From NCBI GenBank assembly GCA_963815475.1, contig CAWFHD010000003.1:2728001-2792000 (forward strand): a stretch of 64,000 bases of DNA, in the 5' to 3' direction. The DNA is from Sulfopaludibacter sp963815475. GTDB taxonomy: Bacteria; Acidobacteriota; Terriglobia; Bryobacterales; Bryobacteraceae. The notes under the pieces were generated by a model, which saw only the letters and a list, made by a program, of their open reading frames with translations, was not told where the DNA came from and did no database searches. Made by a program: the position numbers and the translations under genes. Positions 1 to 8,151 of the stretch are shown here, piece after piece; position 1 is the stretch's first letter, and every line of letters begins with the position of its first letter.

Positions 1-1
1 T

Positions 2-919
2 TTCGCAAAGAACTTCTTCATTCAAAGCAATATTCCTACGGCCGACTTCGTGACCGTCGAAAACGCCACCGACGCGCGGTCGGCGCTCGGCCGCTTCGGT
101 TTCCCTGTGGTCCTCAAAGCGGACGGATTGGCCGCCGGCAAAGGAGTAGTCATTGCGCACGACCGCGCCGAAGCCGAGACCGCCCTCGAAACGCTCAAAG
201 GCCGGCTGGTGATCGAGGAGTTTCTTCAGGGCACGGAAGTCAGCTTCATCGCGCTGTGTGACGGCCGCGATGCCATCGCCCTCGCTCCCACGCAAGATCA
301 CAAGGCCGTCTTCGATGGCGACCTTGGGCCGAACACAGGCGGCATGGGCGCATACTGCGACTCGGCGATTTTGACCGATGCCGACACGCAGGTCGTAATG
401 AATACGGTGATTCGCCCCACAGTTGCTGCCATGAAGTTCACCGGCTTCCTCTATGCCGGTTTGATGATGACTGCGTCGGGACCCAAGGTCCTGGAATTCA
501 ACGTCCGCTTGGGCGACCCGGAGACGCAGCCCTTGATGCATCGGATGGCCTGCGATTTCACGCCGGCGTTACTGGCAGCGGCGCAAGGGCGGGTCGGTTC
601 AGAGAAACTTGCCTGGCGCGATGGTCCCAGCGTTTGCGTGGTGATGGCCTCGGCGGGATATCCCGGCGCCTATGCCAGCGGCAAGGCGATTCGCGGGATT
701 CAGGAAGCCGAAACGGCAGGGACAACGGTCTTTCAAGCGGGCACGCGCCTGGGTTGGAACGGCTTGGAGACAGCGGGCGGACGCGTCTTGGGCGTTACAG
801 CCGGCGGAGCGGATTTGACCTCGGCGATCTCGCGAGCTTACGACGGTGTCTCCAAGATCCAATTCGACGGAATGCAGTTCCGCTCCGATATCGGGCGCAA
901 GGGATTAAAGAAGGGCTAG
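2..919 (+). CDS. purD: Phosphoribosylamine-glycine ligase (GAR synthetase), 5' partial
   Basis: Ligates glycine to 5-phosphoribosylamine with ATP in the second step of de novo purine synthesis; cytosolic. The frame is open from base 2 (FAKNFF...), so the start lies outside the window and about 305 C-terminal residues are present. The ATP-grasp signature VLKADGLAAGKGVVIA and the metal/ATP motif VLEFNVRLGDPETQPLM are intact, followed by the usual C-terminal domain. The GTG at 50 is internal and not a real start. The last codons (KKG, stop TAG at 917-919) fall inside a 14-bp tandem repeat, so the extreme C-terminus may be variable. Family assignment is secure. Confidence 0.95.
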   Translation, partial: FAKNFFIQSNIPTADFVTVENATDARSALGRFGFPVVLKADGLAAGKGVVIAHDRAEAETALETLKGRLVIEEFLQGTEVSFIALCDGRDAIALAPTQDHKAVFDGDLGPNTGGMGAYCDSAILTDADTQVVMNTVIRPTVAAMKFTGFLYAGLMMTASGPKVLEFNVRLGDPETQPLMHRMACDFTPALLAAAQGRVGSEKLAWRDGPSVCVVMASAGYPGAYASGKAIRGIQEAETAGTTVFQAGTRLGWNGLETAGGRVLGVTAGGADLTSAISRAYDGVSKIQFDGMQFRSDIGRKGLKKG

Positions 920-959
920 CAAAGAAGAGCTATCAAAGAAGAGCTAGCAAAGAAGAGCT
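907..959. repeat. 14-bp tandem repeat, about 3.8 copies, across the purD stop codon
   Basis: Units of AAAGAAGAGCTAGC begin at 907, 921, 935 and 949; the first reads GGGCT instead of GAGCT and the last is cut short. The purD stop codon TAG lies in the first unit. Copies two to four are non-coding, each with the same in-frame TAG or TAT position. This looks like slippage expansion of the 3' end of purD. Confidence 0.85.
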
Positions 960-1109
960 GTGACTGGTTTTATAGCCCGTGCAAATGGTGTCGGACGCCC
1001 GGAATTGGCCTTAGGCTGGAAGGATTGTTGTGATGTTCCCGCTACCGTGGATCGCAACATTCACTGGAAAAGCTATCAACAGGTATCGGGCGGCCTCCGT
1101 TATACAGTT

Positions 1110-1871
1110 ATGAAACGACAATCGCAGGCTCTCTCGCGCAGCCTGATCGCGATCGTGCTCTTGGCCGCGAATGCCGCTCCAGTTCTGGCACAAGACAAAA
1201 ATCCAGCTTACGAAGCAGCCTCGGTCAAGGTCAACAACTCCGGCACAAACAGCAGCCGGTCGAGCGGTTCCAAAGGCCAAGTCGTGTTCACTAACGTGCC
1301 TCTGAAGCGCCTCGTTGAACGCGCGTACGGCGTGAAGCCGTTCCAGGTCACCGGCCCGGCTTGGATGGAGAATGTGCGCTTCGACATCGCCGCCAAATAC
1401 CCGCCCGATACTCAGAACGATGACCGTAACCTCATGCTGCGCTCGTTGCTGGAAGAGCGCTTCCACCTCGGCGTGCATCGCGAGTCGAAGTTGCTGCCTG
1501 GCTATGTGCTAGTGGTCGCGAAGAGCGGTTTCAAGCTGAAGCCGGTGGAGGGGGGTGGGGCGTCCACCAATGAGGAAGGCGGACTGGTGCGAGTGATGAA
1601 AGTGCAGAACGGCTCCATGGAATTGCTGGCCGACGTGGTGTCCCGGATTCTCGGTGTGATGGTGTTGGATAAGACGAACATCCAAGGCGTATACGACTTC
1701 GAACTGCGCTTCGTTACCGAAGATCGGCCTCCCAGCGGCACGGAGGCCGACACCACGCCCACTCTGTTTGTGGCGCTCGAGCAGAACCTGGGCGTGCGCC
1801 TGCAGGTCCAGAAAGTGCCAGTCGACATGGTAGTTGTCGACCGCCTCGAACGCGTTCCCACCGAAAACTAA
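1110..1871 (+). CDS. TIGR03435 family secreted protein
   Basis: Protein of unknown function of the TIGR03435 family, which is strongly expanded in Solibacter-type Acidobacteria. The ATG at 1110 is chosen because it opens a classical signal peptide (MKRQSQALSRSLIAIVLLAANAAPVLAQ), while the upstream extension to 960 has no export signal. The mature part starts with the family hallmark YEAASVK and contains FTNVPLKRLVERAY, MLRSLLEERFHL, and a C-terminal DMVVVDRLERVP. About 253 residues, normal for the family. Predicted to be exported. No operon partner: the next gene begins 79 bp downstream with its own lipoprotein signal. Family call confident, function unknown. Confidence 0.85.
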   Translation: MKRQSQALSRSLIAIVLLAANAAPVLAQDKNPAYEAASVKVNNSGTNSSRSSGSKGQVVFTNVPLKRLVERAYGVKPFQVTGPAWMENVRFDIAAKYPPDTQNDDRNLMLRSLLEERFHLGVHRESKLLPGYVLVVAKSGFKLKPVEGGGASTNEEGGLVRVMKVQNGSMELLADVVSRILGVMVLDKTNIQGVYDFELRFVTEDRPPSGTEADTTPTLFVALEQNLGVRLQVQKVPVDMVVVDRLERVPTEN

Positions 1872-1950
1872 CCCCGGCCTAGTACTAACTCCACCGAAGG
1901 CGAGGTGAAAATCCCAGCTTTTTGCGCCTATCATGCATGTGGGCAAAATC

Positions 1951-3402
1951 ATGAAGGCGATCGCATGGGCTCTGATGTCGGCGCTGTTGGGTTTAGGAAG
2001 CGGTTGCGCCAGGCACGATGCCTCCTCCAGCCAACTGGAAGCCTTGGACAGCGCTTATAAAAGCGGCGTCCTGAATCGAGAAGAATACCAGAGGAAGCGC
2101 GCCGCACTGCTGGCTCAATCTAATGCCTTGACTTCTTTGGACAAAGCTCGCGACGCCGGCCTTCTGACTCCCGACGAGTATGGCGCCAAGCGGGCGGCTA
2201 TCCTGGCGGCAGTTCCACCCCCACCGGTCGCAACCGCTCCCGCTCCCGCGCCCGTCGATGCCACTCCACCGTCCGCCCCGATTGCGGGAGGACCGCCAAC
2301 TCCGGCAGCCACGCCGGCTCCGCCGCGGCCGACCGCCGACGAAGCATCTGGCCACACCTTCCGCATGAAGATGGCCAAGGCCACCGACTCCCAGGGCTTC
2401 GAACGGCCCATGACGTCCGCCGCCATGTTGGTTCCCGTCGACTGGCAGTCGCAGGGCGTCACGACGTGGAACATCAAGGACAAGTGCAACACGGTACAGA
2501 CCACCCTGAGCGCTTCGGGCCCCGATGACCGCGGCGTCGAGGTCTTCCCCGCGTTTAGCTGGGTGTGGGCCGACAATCCGCAGGCCCTGCAAATGACGGC
2601 CGCACAGACCGCTCAGATGGGGTGGCGCCCCTGCGATGTGATGCAGCCCATGGCCGCGGCGGACTATCTGCGTCGAAATCTCGCCAAACTCCGGCCCAAT
2701 GCGCAACTGGCCGGTATCGAGCAGGCTCCTAAGCTGATGGAGCTGTTGCAGCAGCAAGCCCGCAAGAACGAGCAAGCGGCGGCGCAATATCGCCTGCACC
2801 AGCGCGTGCGCCCCGATGCGGTGAAAGGCCGCGTGCGCTACAGCCTCAATGGCAAAGCCATGGAGGAGTGGGTGATCGTGGCCACCGTCACCACCGGCAC
2901 GCTGGGACAAAGCTATGACACTCGCGCCATGCAGCTCCGCCCATCCTGGTCGTATAACTGTGCCGCGTACGTCATCGCTGAGCGCGCTCCGCAGGGCCAG
3001 TTGGAAGCTTCCGAGAAACTTTTCGAGCTGATCGTCACCACCTATCACGCCGATCCGGCCTGGCAGGCTAGGGTGACCCAAACCGCGCAGAACGTGCAGA
3101 GGACCGAGTTGAAGGGCGTGCAGGACCGCTCCGCCATCGTGGCCAAGAATGCCGACGATATCGCCAACATCCGGCGCCAGCAGAGGACGCAGGACCGCAC
3201 CGCCGAAGGATTCAGCCAGATGACCCGCGGCGTGGAATCGTACCGCAATCCGGATACCGGCGAAACCGTGGAGCTGAGCAATCTGTACGGCAACGCCTGG
3301 GTGAACAATCGCGGCGAGTATCTGTTGAGCGATCAGCCTGGCTTCGATCCGGCAGTCACGTTCAAACAGGATTGGAAGCCTCTGGAGCATGTGAAGCAGT
3401 GA
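1951..3402 (+). CDS. Lipoprotein with two SHOCT-like motifs
   Basis: About 483 residues. The ATG at 1951 gives a lipoprotein signal MKAIAWALMSALLGLGSGC with Cys in position for lipidation; an in-frame ATG at 1933 is possible. After the signal come two short SHOCT-like helical motifs in tandem, LDSAYKSGVLNREEYQRKR and LDKARDAGLLTPDEYGAKR, then a Pro/Ala-rich linker (roughly residues 90-130) and a larger globular part of unknown type with no enzyme motif I recognise. It overlaps the next lipoprotein gene by GTGA and shares the SHOCT plus Pro-linker layout with it, so the two are probably co-expressed paralogue-like envelope proteins. Confidence 0.7.
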   Translation: MKAIAWALMSALLGLGSGCARHDASSSQLEALDSAYKSGVLNREEYQRKRAALLAQSNALTSLDKARDAGLLTPDEYGAKRAAILAAVPPPPVATAPAPAPVDATPPSAPIAGGPPTPAATPAPPRPTADEASGHTFRMKMAKATDSQGFERPMTSAAMLVPVDWQSQGVTTWNIKDKCNTVQTTLSASGPDDRGVEVFPAFSWVWADNPQALQMTAAQTAQMGWRPCDVMQPMAAADYLRRNLAKLRPNAQLAGIEQAPKLMELLQQQARKNEQAAAQYRLHQRVRPDAVKGRVRYSLNGKAMEEWVIVATVTTGTLGQSYDTRAMQLRPSWSYNCAAYVIAERAPQGQLEASEKLFELIVTTYHADPAWQARVTQTAQNVQRTELKGVQDRSAIVAKNADDIANIRRQQRTQDRTAEGFSQMTRGVESYRNPDTGETVELSNLYGNAWVNNRGEYLLSDQPGFDPAVTFKQDWKPLEHVKQ

Positions 3403-4139
3403 GGACCGGCAGAGTGACGAAGATCGGGCTGGCGGCCGTAGCGCTGTTGCTGATCGGTGTGGCTGGTTGCCGCCGCGACGACAAGGCTGCGAAGGTCGTG
3501 GCGCTGGAGAGCGCCTATGGGTCGGGCGTGTTTACCAAGGAAGAGTACGATGCCAAGAAGGCTGCCATTATGGGACGGCCAATCCCGCCGGCGGCGGCCG
3601 CGCCTGTAGCAGCGCAGCCTGTACTTCCGCCGCCTCCAGCCGATATTCCGCAAGCTCCACCTACCGATCCGCCGCGGTCTCGGCCGGCGAAGGCGTCCCC
3701 ATTTACGGCCACCGCGTCCGCCCAGCCCTCGAAGCCGGAATCACCGCGCGCCGACCCCGAACCCGAGCCTGCGCCCAAAGCGGGCTGCGAAGAACCGGAG
3801 TTCAAGGCGGGCAAGGAAAAGGGAGTGCAGGAGCGCTTCTTCCCGCAGTCCGTCAGCACCGTAAGGAAGGCCGCCGAAGCAGCACTCAAGAATCTCGATT
3901 TCAACATCGATAAGGACAGCGGGAACGACTTGGAGGCCACCCGACGGCGGCACATCGGAAGGCTGATCGGCGCGGGAGGCGAGCGATTGCTGCTACATTT
4001 CGAGAAATCGCAGAAGGACAATCGAACAGGCACTCTGGTGACGGGTGAGACCAAGAAGCGCCTCGTGGGCAGGATCGCCCAAAAATCGTGGACGAACGCG
4101 ACGCTGGCGCAGATCGCGTGCCAACTCGGAGTGAGGTGA
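3399..4139 (+). CDS. Lipoprotein with SHOCT-like motif
   Basis: About 246 residues. The GTG at 3399 overlaps the stop of the preceding gene (GTGA) and gives MRTGRVTKIGLAAVALLLIGVAGC, a good lipoprotein signal ending in the lipobox VAGC; a GTG at 3414 is the alternative. One SHOCT-like motif, LESAYGSGVFTKEEYDAKK, follows the lipid anchor, then a long Pro/Ala/Glu-rich linker (residues about 60-135) and a C-terminal domain of about 100 residues containing VRKAAEAALKNLDFNIDKDSG, which resembles small envelope stress/assembly domains but is not assigned. Probably works with its upstream neighbour at the membrane. Function unknown. Confidence 0.65.
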   Translation: MRTGRVTKIGLAAVALLLIGVAGCRRDDKAAKVVALESAYGSGVFTKEEYDAKKAAIMGRPIPPAAAAPVAAQPVLPPPPADIPQAPPTDPPRSRPAKASPFTATASAQPSKPESPRADPEPEPAPKAGCEEPEFKAGKEKGVQERFFPQSVSTVRKAAEAALKNLDFNIDKDSGNDLEATRRRHIGRLIGAGGERLLLHFEKSQKDNRTGTLVTGETKKRLVGRIAQKSWTNATLAQIACQLGVR

Positions 4140-4154
4140 ACGGCCGCGTCGCCC

Positions 4155-4180
4155 GGTGGACTGGAAACTCATGGTGGGGC
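4155..4180. repeat. 26-bp dispersed repeat, copy 1
   Basis: Begins GGTGGACTGGAAACTCAT and ends GGTGGGGC. A second copy with three mismatches lies at 25425-25450, also just 3' of a gene. The copy here leads straight into a hairpin at 4195-4223. Confidence 0.6.
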
Positions 4181-4194
4181 CGCTTTCAGCCTGC

Positions 4195-4223
4195 GGTGGG
4201 CTTCAGCCAGGCTGCAGCCCACC
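4195..4223. terminator. Hairpin repeat between convergent genes
   Basis: GGTGGGCTTCAGCC, one A, then GGCTGCAGCCCACC: a 14-bp stem with one mismatch. It sits between the lipoprotein gene (stop 4139, plus) and the histidine kinase (stop 4331, minus), so it could stop transcription from both sides. There is no T-tract, and the TTCAGCC core recurs in the hairpins at 21752-21785, so it may primarily be a dispersed repeat. Confidence 0.45.
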
Positions 4224-4330
4224 AATTCCGAGCGCCCCACGAAAAATCGCCAAGACATTCGATGCAGCAATACGAGCCGCTGGCGTGTGAGCTGCCTGGA
4301 AGAAATGGCGCCAGCCGGCGGAGGAACCCG

Positions 4331-5920
4331 CTACGTGCCCAGCTTGCGGATGCTGTCTTCGTCGTCGACCAGCAGGACGGTAGCTACGTCGTTCCCCGAA
4401 GTGAGTCCGGCGCCATCGTTCACTCGCTGGAAGGCGCCGACGCAGGGCAGCATGATCTCGAAGGTGGCGCCGTTTCCCGGTTCGCTGGTGGCGGTGATGT
4501 GCCCGCCCGCCTGGACGATGTTGCTGTGCACAATGGATAACCCCAGGCCCGAACCGCCCCCCGCGCCTTTGGTAGTGAAGAAGGGCTCGAAGATGCGCGC
4601 GAGAGTCGCCTTGTCCATGCCTGCGCCCGAATCCCGGAAGCGCAGCCGCGCATATCGTCCGGGCCGATAGTGCCGGCCTTCGACGCTGCCAGGGCCAATG
4701 TCCATGAGGCGCGTCTCGATTTGCAATTGGCCTCCCGTGGGCATCGCATCGCGCGCGTTTAGTGTGAGGTTGAGCAGGATCTGCTTCAGTTGGTTGCGGT
4801 CTCCACGCACGAATACGGCACTGCACCCGAGATCCGCGGTCAGGGTGCGCGAGTGACCCAGGGTATGAGAGAGGATAGGCTCGATCTCCCGAACCACATC
4901 GCTGAGATTCAAAACCTCGGAGCGCGCGGCATCGCGGCGGCTGAGCGTCAGCAGTTGTTTACTGATGGAGGATGCGGCGGTGGCCGCGTCCCGTATGGCC
5001 GTCACATCCTGCCGGTCATCCCCCATAAGCCGGTCGACAAGCTCATGCGCATACCCCAATATCACAGTGAGCTGATTGTTGAATTCATGCGCCAGCGCGC
5101 CGGCCATGCTGGCGACCGCTTCCATGCGCTGCGCCTGCACCAGTCGGCGTTCCATCTCCTCTCGCGCGCGGATGTCCCGCACCATTACAATGGCGCCCAG
5201 CACTTCCTCGCCCGCGCGATTTTCATGGCACTCCACCTCTACGGGCAAACGCTTTCCACTGCGGGAAATCAGTGTGTACGCCCGACTCTCGCCGGCAAAG
5301 AGGTCGAAGACGGGGTTCTTCGCCGGCAGGCCTTCCACTTCATCGAACAGTTCGAGCACTTCCGTCAATTGGCGTCCCTTGACCTCAGCGCCCTGCCAAC
5401 CTGCCAGTTGCCCGGCAGCGTCGTTCAGGAATTCGATTTCGCAATTGGTGTTGGTGGCGATGATGCCCTCTCCCACGCTGCGCAGCGTAGCGTGAAGCCA
5501 CGCTTCGCTGGTCCGCAGGCGGCGGTCCACCTCGCTTTTGCGGATGGCGATTTGTACGGCGCTCCGCAGCGCGGCATTGCCCACTGGTTTCAATACGTAG
5601 CCGTATGGCTCCGTGAGCCTGGCGCGCAGCAGAGTTTCCTGATCGGCATGCGCGGTCATGTAGACCACCGGCATTTCAAATTCCGCCGTCAAGGCTTTGG
5701 CGGTATCGATGCCGTCCATATCGCCGCGAATGTGGATGTCCATCAACACCAGGTCGAACGGCGTGGATCTGGCACAGGCCAGTGCCTCTTCGGCGGACGC
5801 AGCGATCCCCGAAACGCCGTAACCCAGGTTCTCCAACCGCCTCTGCACGTCGGCGGCAATCAGTCCTTCATCTTCCACAATGAGGATCTGTTTCTTTCTC
5901 TCTGTTGCTACGGGCGCCAT
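4331..5920 (-). CDS. Hybrid sensor histidine kinase (REC-PAS-HisKA-HATPase, broken second REC)
   Basis: Cytosolic two-component kinase of 529 residues with no membrane segment. Order: N-terminal receiver (about 10-125, phospho-acceptor region LVLMDIHIRG, Lys in YVLKP), PAS (about 140-255, VGEGIIATN), HisKA with phosphorylation site ALAHEFNNQL, and HATPase_c (N box NLTLNARDAM, G1 DSGAGM, F box FEPFFTTKG, G2 GSGLGLSI). A second receiver begins (VATVLLVDDEDSIRKLG) but the frame stops after about 20 residues. In the next frame downstream a stretch AGWRHFFQAAHTPAARIA resembles the continuing receiver before it too ends at the 4195-4223 hairpin. The gene is thus 3'-truncated or frameshifted. Its partner is not adjacent; signal unknown. 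Confidence 0.85.
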   Translation of the reverse strand: MAPVATERKKQILIVEDEGLIAADVQRRLENLGYGVSGIAASAEEALACARSTPFDLVLMDIHIRGDMDGIDTAKALTAEFEMPVVYMTAHADQETLLRARLTEPYGYVLKPVGNAALRSAVQIAIRKSEVDRRLRTSEAWLHATLRSVGEGIIATNTNCEIEFLNDAAGQLAGWQGAEVKGRQLTEVLELFDEVEGLPAKNPVFDLFAGESRAYTLISRSGKRLPVEVECHENRAGEEVLGAIVMVRDIRAREEMERRLVQAQRMEAVASMAGALAHEFNNQLTVILGYAHELVDRLMGDDRQDVTAIRDAATAASSISKQLLTLSRRDAARSEVLNLSDVVREIEPILSHTLGHSRTLTADLGCSAVFVRGDRNQLKQILLNLTLNARDAMPTGGQLQIETRLMDIGPGSVEGRHYRPGRYARLRFRDSGAGMDKATLARIFEPFFTTKGAGGGSGLGLSIVHSNIVQAGGHITATSEPGNGATFEIMLPCVGAFQRVNDGAGLTSGNDVATVLLVDDEDSIRKLGT

Positions 5921-6163
5921 TTCTTGCTAGTCCTTATGCCTGCGAAGCCGGGCACTTTTACTTCTTAGGTGCAATCGCAAGTTGTGAAATCTCAGCTTTT
6001 TTGTCGTCCGCCGGCTGGAAAGAGCGGAAGCCTATTTCTGATCTCTTGTATCACCAGGAGCGCCGGCGCTTAATTCGGATTCAACCGCGCGAACTCTGCT
6101 TTCAATCACTTAGTGACACAGAAATGGCCGTGATCGAAAAATCGCTCCCACCTCGCCGGTCAG

Positions 6164-6191
6164 GTGAACGCTGGTCCGTTCACGCTATACT
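6164..6191 (+). promoter_or_regulatory. Candidate promoter/operator of the APC permease
   Basis: A perfect inverted repeat GTGAAC-N8-GTTCAC (6164-6183) lies directly upstream of a -10-like TATACT (6186-6191), itself 8 bases before the GTG at 6200. No good -35 is visible, which would fit an activator-dependent promoter. The alternative is that GTG 6164 is the start codon, in which case the repeat is coding. Confidence 0.35.
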
Positions 6192-6199
6192 TTGACCCT

Positions 6200-7531
6200 G
6201 TGACCGAGCCAGCCCTCAATCGCGAATTGGGTCTGCGCGACCTGACCCTCTTCGCCATCACCTGCGTCACTTCCACGCGCTGGATCCCGGGCGCCGCTCA
6301 CGCCGGACCGGGCTCTATCACGCTATGGCTGCTCGCCGCTCTGCTGTTCGCCGTCCCCCTCGCCATCGCGGTCGCCGCGCTGATCGTGAAATATCCCGGC
6401 GGAGGCGGCCTCTATCTGTGGACCCGCAAGGACTTCGGCCCATGGCACGGCTTTCTTTGTTTCTGGAGCTATTGGATTGGGATCGCGGCCCTGCTGCCGC
6501 CCATCGTCTTGTTCTACATCCCGGTGACCTTCGGCGCCCTGGGCGCCGTTCGCCTGGCGGAAAGCCAGTTCTGGCTGGTGGCAGCGGGCCTGGTCGCCAT
6601 CTGGATCGCCTTGGGAACCAATATGTTAGGCGTCAGCGTCGGCAAGTGGACGGAAAATTTGGGGGCCCTCTCCACCTGGCTGCTGGTTATGCTCCTGGCA
6701 ATCGCCGCTGCCATGGTCTGGATGCGGCATGGGTCCGCCACAACCATGGACATCGTCCCTCACTGGAACTGGGGCACGATCAATTTCTGGGCAGGGATCG
6801 CCTACGCTATGTCCGGACTGGAGCTGGCCGGCCTAATGGGTGCTGAAATCAAGGACCCTCAGCGCAATCTCCCGCGCGCCGGATGGATGGCTTCGGGCTT
6901 CGCCGTAGTCTTCTACACGGTGGCCACCGCCTCCATGCTGGTGATTCTTCCGCCGCAGAAGATCAATGAAATGAGCGGTTATGCCCAAACAGCCGAAGCC
7001 GCTGCTCCGGTGATGGGCCCCTGGCTGGTCCCAATCATCGCGTTGCTGGTGCTTATTACTGGCATTGGCGCGATTGGCGGAATCGGCGCTGGCACGTCGC
7101 GACTGCCTTTCGCCGTTGGGGTGGACCGCCTCCTGCCCGCCGCGTTCGGCAAGATCCATCCGCGATGGGGTACGCCCCACCTTTCCATCCTGGCTCTGGG
7201 CCTGGTAGCGTCGTTTCTGCTGGTGATTTTCCAGTTCGGCGACAGCATGCGAGCGGCTTACCAGGAGTTGGTGGCGATGATGGTGATCGCCGGGTTTTTC
7301 CCCTATTTGTATATATTTGGGAGCTCCTGGAAGGCCGGGAAAAGGTGGAGCGCCATCTCAGGATGGGCCATCACTGTACTGGCGATTGTCTGCTCCGTGG
7401 TACCCAGCGAAGACATCCACGACGTGTGGCTTTATGAGGGCAAACTGGCGGCTGGAACCCTCGCCGTGGTCGGTTCCGCGTGGCTTTTATACCGCCGCGG
7501 AACTCGTTCCCATAACGCCGCTTCTTGCTAA
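6200..7531 (+). CDS. APC superfamily amino-acid permease
   Basis: Integral membrane protein of about 443 residues with roughly 12 hydrophobic segments. The N-terminus ELGLRDLTLFAITCVTSTRW is a divergent form of the APC TM1 region; TM2-3 carry KYPGGGGLYLWTRKDFGPWHGF, typical of glutamate/GABA-type and related transporters, and TM6 contains YAMSGLELAGLMGAEIKDPQRNLPRA, the standard substrate-binding helix. Probably imports an amino acid or amine; substrate not predictable. Start taken at GTG 6200 because TATACT just upstream looks like a -10; GTG 6164 is an alternative. It is divergent from the kinase at 4331-5920 and precedes the sigma-factor operon by 35 bases. Confidence 0.8.
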   Translation: MTEPALNRELGLRDLTLFAITCVTSTRWIPGAAHAGPGSITLWLLAALLFAVPLAIAVAALIVKYPGGGGLYLWTRKDFGPWHGFLCFWSYWIGIAALLPPIVLFYIPVTFGALGAVRLAESQFWLVAAGLVAIWIALGTNMLGVSVGKWTENLGALSTWLLVMLLAIAAAMVWMRHGSATTMDIVPHWNWGTINFWAGIAYAMSGLELAGLMGAEIKDPQRNLPRAGWMASGFAVVFYTVATASMLVILPPQKINEMSGYAQTAEAAAPVMGPWLVPIIALLVLITGIGAIGGIGAGTSRLPFAVGVDRLLPAAFGKIHPRWGTPHLSILALGLVASFLLVIFQFGDSMRAAYQELVAMMVIAGFFPYLYIFGSSWKAGKRWSAISGWAITVLAIVCSVVPSEDIHDVWLYEGKLAAGTLAVVGSAWLLYRRGTRSHNAASC

Positions 7532-7566
7532 CCGCTTCTTCAGCTTACAGTCTAAAGAACAGCCGG

Positions 7567-8151
7567 ATGGAGTTGACCGATGCAGCAGCAGTCGGTAAGG
7601 CGCGGGCGGGTGACACCGACGCGTTTCGGGTGCTTGTAGAGCGCCACAGCCGATCTCTGTTCCGGCTGGCTTTTCGTATGACTGGGAATCAGCAGGACGC
7701 CGAAGACGTGGTGCAGGAGAGCTTCATGCGCGCCTATAAGCAACTCGCCAAATTCGACGAACGGGCGAGCTTCGGCACGTGGCTCTACCGCATCGCCGCC
7801 AATTGCTCGCTCGACCTGGTTCGGTCGCGCAAGCGCCGCCAGGAACACCTGGCGCAGCAGGATGCCGAAGGGGCGGAGTTCGACGATACCGTATCCGCCT
7901 TGCCTTCTTCCGACCCAACGCCGGAGCGCATGGCGTTGAGCGGCGAAGTGCGCGGCCGCGTGGAGCAGGCCATGCAGGAGCTCAGCGCCACCGAGCGGAC
8001 GGCGTTCGTGCTTCGGCATTTTGAAGGAATGTGCATTGAGGAAGTAAGCCGCGTGCTGGAATGTGCGCCTGGCGCGGCTAAGCACAGCGTATTTCGCGCG
8101 GTGCAGAAGTTAAGGCGGGCTTTGGAGCCCGTAGTGAGTGCGGCCAAATGA
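7567..8151 (+). CDS. ECF-type RNA polymerase sigma factor
   Basis: About 194 residues, normal for the ECF group. Region 2 is clear: LFRLAFRMTGNQQDAEDVVQ with the core-binding DAEDVVQESF, then the -10-recognition part FGTWLYRIAANCSLDLVRSRKRR. Region 4 contains LSATERTAFVLRHFEGMCIEEVSRVL followed by the HTH. ATG 7567 is chosen as the first Met before the conserved region. The stop overlaps the next gene by ATGA. That gene encodes a zinc-finger anti-sigma factor, so this is probably released from it by an envelope or redox signal and drives the operon with the two HEAT-repeat proteins. Confidence 0.9.
   Translation: MELTDAAAVGKARAGDTDAFRVLVERHSRSLFRLAFRMTGNQQDAEDVVQESFMRAYKQLAKFDERASFGTWLYRIAANCSLDLVRSRKRRQEHLAQQDAEGAEFDDTVSALPSSDPTPERMALSGEVRGRVEQAMQELSATERTAFVLRHFEGMCIEEVSRVLECAPGAAKHSVFRAVQKLRRALEPVVSAAK

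Noticed and set aside
1993..3390. Long minus-strand frame opposite the SHOCT lipoprotein gene
   Set aside because: Mirror frame of GC-rich coding DNA; no signal, motif or ribosome-binding site, while the plus strand has a lipoprotein signal and coupled neighbour.
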